Below, one piece after another: positions 57,601 through 64,000 of a stretch of 64,000 nucleotides of DNA (position 1 is its first letter; the number at the start of each line of letters is the position of its first letter). Source of the stretch: Mytilus edulis (taxonomy: Eukaryota > Mollusca > Bivalvia > Mytilida > Mytilidae); NCBI RefSeq assembly GCF_963676685.1, contig NC_092349.1, positions 60,185,431 through 60,249,430 on the forward strand, in the 5' to 3' direction. Under the pieces are notes generated by a model that saw nothing but the letters and a program-made list of their open reading frames with translations, did not search any database and was not told the DNA's origin. The position numbers and the translations under genes were made by a program.

Positions 57601-60600
57601 AGTTTGTATTTTTATGCCCCACCTACGATAGTAGATGGGCATTATGTTTTCTGGTCTGTGGCTCCGTTCGTCCGTTCGTCCGTTCGTCCAATCGTCTTTC
57701 CAGTTTCAGGTTAAAGTTTTTGGTCGAGGTAGTTTTTGATGAAGTTGAAGTCCAATCAACCTGAAACTTTGTATATATGTTCCTTATGATATGATCTTTC
57801 TAATTTTAATGTCAAATTAGAGTTCTGATCCCAATTTCCACGGTCCACTGAACATAGAAAATGATAGTGCGAGTGGGGCATGCGTGTACTGGGGACACAT
57901 TCTTGTTTCTATTGTTTTTTTTCTCTCTCTCTCTCTCTTATTTTCATGGGTTCGGGAGATATGAAATGTACATTTCTCAAGATACATGAGATGTTGTCGT
58001 TATTTTGTTAAATAAAGACAACCTCTCCTTGAACAGTCATTTGATAAACCATCAAAATTAAACGAAAGCTTGTTATAAGGACTCAAATACAGTGTGTAAG
58101 GTTTCTTAGATAAGATGTATTGAGAGGAAAAAAAATTATGAAGAGACATGCCCGTAATTTGTGACCTTTTTAAAAATAGGTCCAACCATATAGCTATTAT
58201 CGCCACGATTTGCTTACCGTCAAAATCTAAAGTTGTTCATCTATGGAAGCAATATCGGTAAAAAAAAATGTACAAATCAAATAAAGAAATTTTAGATCGA
58301 ATATCCTGACAAATGTTTTGAGTTTTTGATATTCCGAGAGGAAGACAATGCACAAACAAAGTAAATATAATACAGTCATATAAACGTAAAACACAGTGAA
58401 CAGCTTAAATAAACACGAGGAACTGACTTTATATTCCGGTTGTTACATTAAAACTAGAAATCAATCATCTTGTTCCGGAAGATTAAGTTACTAATGTTCC
58501 ACATACAATACTTATGGTAAAATATGGCAATATAGGCTGAGGATAGCTGTGTTATAATAAAAAAAATCCAAACAAGTTATAAGCTTTCATTCATTCTAAA
58601 GAAAACATAAAATACTATTTAATTAAAAAACAGTCATGTGGTAATTCAAAGTTTATATTAGTCTCTCTTCCGTTTTTTATTTTGCTTTTGTCATTCAGAC
58701 GTTTGATTTTACCAAGTCAGGAAAATGGCAGTTGTTATCATATAGTTTGTTTCTGTGTGTGTTGCATTGTTATTTGGTTTTTGTTGCACTTCAGTGTTAA
58801 GGTAAAAAATATCCTTTTCTGTGTTTGTTCATTCATAAATATAACAATACCTTAAATATGAATTCAAAATCACCATATTTTTCTCCAAACACAAAGTTGA
58901 CTCCTGCTAAAACGTGGCTCTGGAAATGTTCTACTTGCTTTCCTAGAAAAGAAAATGTTTTGCGCCCAGCTTCTGTCCGTAAGATGAGTAATCCCAATAC
59001 CATCTGAAGCACGATACCCCATATAACTGGTTTCCAGTTTATCTTGTCATAAAGAATTAAGAAATGTTTATACTGGTTTGATAATTTGAAATATAAGCTG
59101 TTCATAATAAGGGTTCAAATTATTTGCATATTGTTTTGAGCGTTTCCAATGAAGATGAATTTAGAAAAAAAGTTCAGACACATGAATATAGTGATTTCTT
59201 TTCTTCATTTTTGTACACTACTGCTTCGATACTGCTGCTGGTGGACTATCAGAACGCGGTATCATCGGCTCAGTAGTCATGATTCATAACAAACATTACT
59301 GAAATTGTCCGTTTTTATTAAATCAGTAAATATTAAAAACAACACGCCGGATGCTTACCCGTCCGAAGCACTTGACTATTCAATGGGGTTCGTGTTGCTC
59401 AGTCTTCTTTTTTTTTTTTGTATTTTGTGTACTATTGTTTGTTTATTGGTCTTTTTCTTTTGTAGCCATGGCATTGTATGTTGATTTTTGACATGAGTTT
59501 GAATGTCCCTCTGGTTTCTTTCGCCTCCCTTTCAAGAAACTAAGATTTCAAGTTAACCTGAAATAGATTTACTATTACCTCTTTAAATGTGTAGTTTCTT
59601 TTACATTGAATTTCTTAGCTTTCATATGATGTTCTTTATGCGTATCTGGTTTAGGTTAATCCAGAAATGTGCGTCGTTAGCATGCAATTTATATATAAAG
59701 TGTTGTCTGCCTATGTGGTATAACATAATAGACAATTACTTTTTAAATATATGGTGCCTAATGGATATGTGATATAAGTCAAGATAAATTACGAATTTGT
59801 TAGCTATTGCGTTGATAGTACCGATACAATAGTCGTCAAGTTCAGAATTTTATGGAGGACTATCATTTGGCCTGTCATAAGACATGGAAGAATATGTCAC
59901 TTTACCTCTAATCAATTCTAATTATAATGTCACTTGTAGTTTGTAAATAGAAGTCAAACAGGATATCACCCAAATCCTCCAACAATCCGTCAACAGATGT
60001 CAAGTTTAGAAGATTCGCCTTTTGTGTGTCTTAGAATGATTGTCAATGAGACAATATAAACGTTCGTCCTCTTAAATTGGTCAAGTTGATGAAAAATCAG
60101 GCGAGATATAATAATAAGTACAATCAATATTGATATAAGCTGCTTCCTCTAACCTAGTCAAGTCTAAAAGAAGCTTTCTGTGAAACTGAAATCAGTCAGT
60201 AATAATTACCATCAAACCTGCTATAGACGTCAATTAGGGTACTGAGACTCACCTGCCGTCTGTTATAAGATATAAGCCAGGATGTCCCAATAAGTACCGT
60301 CAATCCTGCTATAGATATCAAGTTCTCTAAGTTCTCTAAGTTACTTATTACCAAATAACATATGCAGGCCAGTACAACTACTGCGTAAGAACCACTACAA
60401 TGATAATATGTTTTCTAGTTTTTAGTTATGATAGTTGCGCTAACATACAGTATTTTGAAAAGAAAGAAAATGCTTCATACAATGTATGGTTTATCTCATT
60501 GTTCAGGGCCAGAAAGAGTTTACATTTTTTGTTATTTGGTCTTTGGGTAATCGCCTAGTTGGTCCTAATCATCGTGATTACATCTACTTATCTTTATATT

Positions 60601-61998
60601 GAAATCAATTGAAAGAATCTCGGATTATATCCACCTATATTTGTATTCACATCGTTACTTTTTTCATAACTTTTACGTGTGTTTTTTACCATGCAAATAT
60701 TGTTAAGATGTTGTCTTAATTCTTGTCTTTAATGTCATACATTTTCATATTCATCGTGTCAAATATAAAAGTTATGCAAGAAAAGTGAAACGAAAGGCAC
60801 CCAAATTTGTGTGTTCAAAGTAATCTAAGCTCTTGTTGTGAAAATTTAAAAGATATGTAACATTACTAAATATTTAAAAAAAAAATAGTAGATTTCAAAA
60901 GTGAATAGCACAGTCATATCGTTTCAGAAAAAAATTAGCCGTTCTGCTTGCTGTTTAAAGTCTTCACACACAATTCATCGGTCGGACTATAAACCTTATA
61001 TTAATTCAAATTTTAAAACAATAGAAAAAAGAAATTTACCGAAAAATCGTGTGAGAATCATTAACAAATTCGTTCAACAATATTCACTGTCAACGAACAA
61101 TCGATCTCAAGCAATTTTTCACTTAAGGGCATATCCAACAGTTTATTTCTAACGGTGAGAATTTTTTCCCTTTAAGATATTTTATTCTTCAATTGAGAGA
61201 GAATCAAATTTTGCCAAAAAAAATATATGTTGTCGATTTCGTTTTTGCAAAAAATGCTGCTGAAAATTGAACATTTTTACAATTTTGGGATAAAAAACGT
61301 TTTTTATTTAAAAGAATTAATTATGATTTTTTAATCAACATAAACTTATATAATTGGGCTCGAATTGAAGCTAAATAATTTAAGATGGTAAGAAAAATCT
61401 AACTTTACCATTTAAAGCATTAATTCTCACTCAAATAAAGCCAAAAACGTCATGGTGAACCCAAACAACGGCAAGAAATGAACATTTGAAATGCACATTT
61501 TTGATTTTTTTAAATATTTCTAACGGTGTCGACAAAACGGTTGGTTCAAAAGTTTTGAAATTTTTATATTTTTGTTTAAGGGTCAAAGTAAATACTTTGT
61601 CAAAATTTTATGAAAATTAAACGAGCCAAATTAATTTTAGTGGAAGTGTTGGGTACCACCTTAACATGACAATTTTCGCACCATAGAAATCAGTGCTGTT
61701 TAAAAGCATAAAGATATCCAATAATGTTTACTTACATTGAAAACTGTCTTGATTTCATCCACTTCATTCGAGTAGACATTTTAGAAAAAGTTTCAGAAAC
61801 TTGATCTCCAAACTTCTTTTTGACATAGTGATAGCATAGACAAAATGCAACAAAACAAGAGATACATACAAATGGTAAGGCCTGGTGGTAATCTGGAACC
61901 AACACTGCTACACATACTGTATAGGAGGAAATCAATACAAGGGCTATGACTCTGTATGTGATCCTTAGTCGTCGGGAACATTTGTCTTCGTCCATGAT
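51431..61998 (-). CDS. SLC28A: Concentrative nucleoside transporter, SLC28/CNT family (9 exons found; both ends incomplete)
   Basis: Minus-strand exons, in order: 61736-61998, 60253-60394, 58851-59042, 56917-57078, 56454-56579, 55725-55858, 53961-54132, 52755-52913 and 51431-51611. All join by GT-AG rules with matching phases (2, 0, 0, 0, 0, 2, 0, 0, 1 at the outgoing donors). From the Met at 61993-61995 they give 509 codons plus one base, covering the whole CNT membrane core. CNTs import nucleosides into the cell with sodium or protons. Seen: PVIWGIVLQMVLGLLILRTE, FVFGEKY, KPYLSLLTKSELFAIMTAGF, SSSHILTAVLMSAPAGLAV, NEFVGY, IATYALCGFSN and ACFMTAC. The sixth outgoing phase and all others are consistent, so no exon in the core is missing. 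The reentrant-loop motif usually GQTE.P reads GQPEAS, so substrate use may differ. The N-terminal cytoplasmic part and the C-terminal tail are not established. Confidence 0.93.
51612..52754. other. CNT intron with repeat fragments
   Basis: It holds 'gtaccaagtcaggaagatga cagttg' (repeat H type) at about 51701, 'gtgcgccagactagcgtttc' near 52148 (repeat G type) and a repeat C copy at 52424-52502. No exon is needed here, because the flanking phases match. Confidence 0.5.
52424..52502 (+). repeat. Interspersed repeat C fragment
   Basis: It reads 'aaatagggaatgtgtcaaag agacaac', then 'agcagaaggtcaccaacag' and 'gcgagaaattcccgcacccg g', matching 32325-32450. The plus-strand open frames at 52397-52681 start in this repeat and are not genes. 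Confidence 0.65.
52755..52913 (-). CDS. SLC28A: CNT transporter exon: FLMGVPWKD and NEFVGY
   Basis: 53 codons, phase 0 at both ends; acceptor ttcttctgtag|CTT and donor ATATCA|GTGAGT. It encodes LILSYVMMPLVFLMGVPWKD, then CKIVGEVVGLKTVVNEFVGY, then TKLGEFIKIDAIS. MGVxWxD and KTxxNEFVxY are CNT hallmarks; the Glu of NEFV (ribose-binding Glu332 of Vibrio CNT) is present. The loop after this is shorter than in human CNT3. Confidence 0.95.
53261..53573 (+). mobile_element. Repeat E copy flanked by long direct repeats
   Basis: The repeat E body runs from 'aagcaacacgacgggtgaca' (53310) through 'tttttagccatggcgttgta' to 'tttgactgtccctttgttac' (about 53525). It is flanked by a direct repeat of about 35 bp, 53261-53296 and 53538-53573, both reading 'ttgacat.at.tcatagtat tagattaattattt' with two internal differences. 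These flanks are unusually long for a target-site duplication. It lies in a CNT intron. Confidence 0.7.
53770..53860 (+). repeat. 42-bp tandem repeat, about two units
   Basis: 'agcggcattaaccaactgat tcaaaaactc' at 53770 recurs diverged at 53812, and a third unit begins at 53854 ('agcgggatcg'). The open frame on the plus strand (53746-54003) overlaps the CNT exon and is not a gene. Confidence 0.7.
53961..54132 (-). CDS. SLC28A: CNT transporter exon: NVIEAAAKGAQDA and following span
   Basis: Acceptor catttcag|A and donor TTAAAT|GTAAGT; it enters in phase 2 and leaves in phase 0. It encodes SESANVIEAAAKGAQDAMFV, then VLTVIACLISFLSIISFINA and VLAYLGSLVMLPDLSLN. NxxEAAxxGAxD/S followed by a long transmembrane span, then the WxG/YLG turn, is as in CNTs. 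Confidence 0.94.
54931..55090 (+). repeat. Interspersed repeat A (best copy)
   Basis: It reads 'gaagatgtggtatgattgcc aaggagacaactatccac', 'ccaaaatgacacagacatta acaactataggtcacc', 'ggccttcaacaatgagcaaa gcccatacc' and 'ctataaaaggccccgataag'. The short open frame at 54861-55079 is part of it. Confidence 0.7.
55725..55858 (-). CDS. SLC28A: CNT transporter exon: SSSHILTAVLMSAPAGLAVSK
   Basis: Acceptor cgtctag|ATA and donor AGTAG|GTAGGA; it enters in phase 0 and leaves in phase 2. It encodes ISSSHILTAVLMSAPAGLAV, then SKIICPETEESQTKTWRQIK. SSHLLTASVMSAPA...K(L/I)xxPETE is a CNT signature. The Pro before the SSH triplet in many CNTs is Ser here. The donor is chosen because its phase matches the next exon. 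Confidence 0.92.
56454..56579 (-). CDS. SLC28A: CNT transporter exon: PEAS...KPYLSLLTKSELFAIMTAGF
   Basis: 42 codons, phase 0 at both ends; acceptor ttttttgacag|CCC and donor TATGGG|GTAAGT. It encodes PEASFSIKPYLSLLTKSEL, then FAIMTAGFASVSADIFGLFV. KPYL, (I/L)TKSELxAIMTxGF is a highly conserved CNT stretch. Joined to the previous exon it makes GQPEAS where the family norm is GQTE(S/A)P: the nucleobase-contacting Thr is Pro, while the neighbouring Gln and Glu are kept. Confidence 0.94.
56917..57078 (-). CDS. SLC28A: CNT transporter exon: first half of reentrant loop HP1
   Basis: 54 codons, phase 0 at both ends; acceptor tctttattag|CTG and donor GGTCAG|GTAAAT. It encodes LMPTVIFINSVVSVLYHFGL, then MQMLVEKFAVVMHFTMGTTA, then AETVCTAASMFLGQ. 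It covers the FF(S/N)S(V/T)xSxLYxxGLM region and the start of HP1. The position usually Asn in GN(I/M)FxGQ (sodium ligand Asn149 in Vibrio CNT) reads Ser here (residue 247 counted from the Met at 61993-61995). Confidence 0.94.
57276..57911. mobile_element. Large palindrome made of two inverted copies of element B
   Basis: The left arm (57276 to about 57560) is element B reversed: 'agaaacaagaatatgtcccc agtacacg' ... 'gcccctctactatcgtaggt ggggcataaaaa'. The right arm (about 57608-57911) is the forward copy: 'tttttatgccccacctacga tag' ... 'tggggacacattcttgtttc t'. Arms of nearly 300 bp face each other across a spacer of about 48 bp. It lies in the CNT intron between exons 58851-59042 and 56917-57078. 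The single copy at 29570-29885 is the same element. Confidence 0.8.
57918..57940 (+). repeat. (CT)n microsatellite
   Basis: 'tctctctctctctctctctt' directly follows the right arm of the palindrome. Confidence 0.7.
58705..58800 (+). repeat. Interspersed repeat H fragment
   Basis: It reads 'taccaagtcaggaaaatggc agttgttatcatatagtttg' and 'tttctgtgtgtgttgcattg'. It is related to the sequence near 42216, 50812 and 51701, and lies just after the 3' splice donor side of the CNT exon at 58851. Confidence 0.5.
58851..59042 (-). CDS. SLC28A: CNT transporter exon: PVIWGIVLQ to FVFGEKY
   Basis: 64 codons, phase 0 at both ends; acceptor tttatgacaag|ATA and donor TTTAAG|GTATTG. It encodes INWKPVIWGIVLQMVLGLL, then ILRTEAGRKTFSFLGKQVEH, then HVLAGVNFVFGEKYGDFEFI. 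WKPVIWGIxLQ, LLILRT and FVFGEKY are signature CNT motifs. The acceptor (AAG) is weaker than the others, but it is the only AG that keeps the frame and the family alignment. Confidence 0.93.
59338..59535 (+). mobile_element. Interspersed repeat E
   Basis: It reads 'acaacacgccggatgcttac ccgtccgaagcacttgac', 'ggggttcgtgttgctcagtc tt', 'tagccatggcattgtatgtt' and 'tgaatgtccctctggtttct ttcgcctccc'. It lies in a CNT intron. Confidence 0.65.
59536..60252. other. CNT intron, nothing recognised
   Basis: AT-rich intron sequence. There is a short dispersed echo of the neighbouring exon: 'aacctgctatagacgtcaat' at about 60216 resembles 'aatcctgctatagatatcaa' at about 60302, which may be a tiny local duplication. 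Confidence 0.35.
60253..60394 (-). CDS. SLC28A: CNT transporter exon: third transmembrane region
   Basis: Acceptor cattgtag|T and donor CGGCAG|GTGAGT. It enters in phase 2 (completing Ile) and leaves in phase 0. It encodes GSYAVVVLACICYLVISNLE, then NLISIAGLTVLIGTSWLISY and NRRQ. The pattern (two hydrophobic spans, the second led by the SIAG/SFGG position) fits CNTs. A short direct repeat 'ctaagttctctaagtt' codes LENLENL. Confidence 0.9.
61130..61670 (+). repeat. Possible interspersed repeat ending 'gttgggtaccacctta'
   Basis: 'tttatttctaacggtgagaa' at 61143 and 'atatttctaacggtgtcgac' at 61515 share a motif, and the stretch ends with 'gttgggtaccaccttaaca'. I recall similar endings in bivalve repeats, but no second copy lies in the window. 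Confidence 0.35.
61736..61998 (-). CDS. SLC28A: CNT transporter exon: first transmembrane pair
   Basis: Acceptor gactttttttttag|ATC and donor TCAAT|GTAAGT, outgoing phase 2. It encodes, after ATC, MDEDKCSRRLRITYRV, then hydrophobic segments IALVLISSYTVCVAVLV and LPFVCISCFVAFCLCYHYV, then a basic loop ending TRMKWMKSRQFS. The Met at 61993-61995 may be the true start or internal; most CNTs have a longer cytoplasmic N-terminus before this point. The clear acceptor shows that at least one further exon lies upstream. Confidence 0.85.
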
Positions 61999-64000
61999 CT
62001 AAAAAAAAAGTCTTCAAAAAATATGTACACGAAATGAAAGAATTATTTGGTTATTTGAAGAATTCATTAAAATAGCTGAACTTTGATAGTGTCTGTTTAA
62101 TTTGTTCTTCTCTTTAAGACTGATTCCATATTGTTAAGATGTCTTTTTGGTTGTTTTTTTTTATCAAGTAAGCCTATCTGTCTTCCTGTGGACTATCATT
62201 TTGTGAACTTGCACGTTAAAATTCAATCCTCAGTGTGTCGGTCTGGTAAAAAGAAGGTTAACATTCATATTCATAGAACGTCAACACGTTCTCGTCTTGA
62301 TAAAGAGGCAATGTTTTCCACTAGAAGTTAAAACACCAATACAAATTACCATATATCATGCTTTTTATATGATGTTACAATACAATTAATAGAAAAGGCA
62401 TGCAGTAACTAGTGATGTTATAATGATAAATTATGTATACCTCGTTTAAATAAGATCAGCTATCGGTTAACCTTCAATGTAATTTACTGAACACAACTAC
62501 CAAAATATTAGTAGGTCAAACTAAACATTGAAGTATTGTTCATATTTATAAACATTATTGATTTTATTTAACGTTTGATGGTTTCGTCCTTAATTTTCTC
62601 ATTGACAACAGAACATATGTATATGTATGGACAAAATTGTCACAAGCTGTAAGTGGCCATATCTGTAACTTAAGTGGTTTAATCTTTTATTAAAGTTTAA
62701 TTATGGTTGAATAAGAAGCGACAAAACAGTATTTTACTGGAATAAAACAACAGAAAGATTGGAGTAATGGGAAGAAAAAATATCACAAATTTGAGCGTCA
62801 CTGATTAGTCTTTTGTAGACGAAACGCGCGTCTGGTGTAAATACAAAATTTAAGCCTAGTATCTATGATGAGTTACATTGATTCATTTCATTAAATAGAA
62901 ATATAGTATTCTTTTTGAGAAAAAAAAAGGCTAGTCCTCACCTTAGTTTTCTTCTAAATAAGAATAAAGAGGAAATAAACTCGATTTTTTAAAACGATTT
63001 TCCCATTTCGAACTTTCCATTTTTAGAAACAACATCCAGCAGCACCTGTTTATGGAGTAGACAACGCACAGTTAGTATATCATACGGCTTAGCTCTCTTA
63101 ATTAATTTGCTGCTCTTATCAAGAAGCTATTACATTAAGGGATTTAAAGGGTAAAGTTGAAGTTATTTTTCGACATTTTACTGAAGACATGATTTGGTAG
63201 ACTACAAGTATTATACAATTAGCCAGGAGTAATTTCCATTCGTCGTCGCTTCGTTAGAACATACTCACCCCTTCTCGTCCAATGAAAAGTCCGTTTTTCA
63301 CCCTCTAATTTTCATAGTACACGGTTTTCCATGCACTATGAAATGCTATACATGAATGACTTTTCATTGTCAGTTAATTATGAAAGTGAACTCTTAATAA
63401 CTGCACTAATGAAGTGTACAATCACCTGAGGCATTTTCCCTTGGAAAAGAGCCTACTGATTAAAGATGAAAGAGCAAAGATTAAAATAAATTATTTTGAA
63501 TATTGCACATTTTCATAAATGTTCTAATGGTACACATATATAGAATAAACAAAAACAATGGGGGTAAGGATGTAAGTAAAATAATATTTATTTATTATAA
63601 ACAGGGCATTTGAGGGAATTTTTTTTCTTTCAAGAAAACAATTTCAGGCTGCTAATATATAAAGCAAAGGATTTTTTTACGGTGAACACAATACATATAA
63701 AGTTATCAATAAAAAAGTAAGCATTTAACGTTGAACGGTCTGAATTTAAATGCTTATACAGAGTTTTATATTTATAAAAAAAACAAATTTCAAAAAGGGG
63801 ATTAATATAACATTCTGTTGCTTTTTAAAATAAGAAAATCTCAAGATATATTAGTATTAAATTTTACCTGAAGCAGAAGAAAAAGAAAAACAATTTATCC
63901 GTTCGGTCCTCACAAACTATGTCAGTGCTATTTCATTCCATCCATTGAAATGATGATTATCTATGTTTTGGTTCATTATAAAATGTGAACTCTTTTTAAG
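61999..64000. other. Upstream side of the CNT gene, first exon(s) not located
   Basis: The transporter needs at least one exon upstream of 61998. The only candidate I could form is a 30-nt block at 63426-63455 (see findings). Repeat G lies at 62790-62875. Otherwise this is AT-rich DNA with no coding sequence recognised; the open frame at 62131-62331 shows no family motif. Confidence 0.45.
62790..62878 (+). repeat. Interspersed repeat G
   Basis: It reads 'tttgagcgtcactgattagt cttttgtagacgaaacgcgc gtctgg', then 'tagtatctatgatgagtta'. It is the best-preserved copy of the family in the window. Confidence 0.7.

Noticed and set aside
61732..62017. Second minus-strand frame overlapping the first transporter exon (61793-62017)
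   Set aside because: It is in a different register from the exon whose translation fits CNT transmembrane segments and splice phases.

Overview
The window is animal nuclear DNA from a mollusc, very probably a bivalve and most likely a mussel (Mytilus or a relative). It is AT-rich, with short exons split by GT-AG introns of up to 20 kb, and it carries many interspersed repeats of kinds I recall from mytilid genomes: the GCTCACCT...AGGTGAGC element, the element reading 'gagcgtcactgatgagtcttt', the 'agccatggc...tttgactgtccct' element, and the 'ggatccgccactgg' element. The species assignment is an inference from memory of those repeats. I see no rRNA, tRNA, CRISPR or viral genes.

Two protein-coding genes can be assembled exon by exon, with every splice phase consistent. 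(1) Plus strand, 1842-40172: a GAS2-like cytoskeletal linker (GAS2L / Drosophila Pickled-eggs family) with five coding exons at 1842-2444, 22533-22640, 24129-24225, 30505-31003 and 36593-40172. Together they encode 1628 residues: a calponin-homology (actin-binding) domain, a GAR (microtubule-binding) domain, and a very long disordered Ser/Pro/Arg-rich tail carrying SxIP-type EB1-binding motifs. (2) Minus strand, about 61998 down to 51431: a concentrative (sodium-coupled) nucleoside transporter of the SLC28/CNT family. Nine consecutive coding exons cover the membrane core from the first visible transmembrane pair to the conserved ACFMTAC motif. The first exon(s) and the last exon are not established. 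The two genes converge tail to tail across about 11 kb of repeat-filled DNA (about 40.2-51.4 kb). Nothing in the sequence suggests that their products work together.

Layout: 1-1841 is upstream DNA. 2445-22532 is the 20-kb first intron of the GAS2-like gene; it holds an old tandem array, the GCTCACCT repeat, a pyrimidine tract and, at about 20.64-20.69 kb, a candidate alternative exon. 22.5-24.2 kb holds the two GAR exons, with a partial duplication of the second one just behind it. 24.2-36.6 kb holds introns 3 and 4 around the small proline-rich exon. 36.6-40.2 kb is the giant last exon. 40.2-51.4 kb is 3' UTR and intergenic repeats, including a decayed copy of a piece of the last exon. 51.4-62.0 kb is the transporter gene, with repeats in its introns. 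62-64 kb is its upstream flank.

The most interesting points are: a possible alternative first or cassette exon of the GAS2-like gene whose start would give an N-myristoylation-type N-terminus; the duplicated 3' end and splice donor of the second GAR exon; the diverged exon fragment at 44.3 kb; unusual replacements at predicted substrate/sodium-site positions in the transporter; and a 48-bp minisatellite whose open frame is in splice phase with the transporter's last recognised exon.
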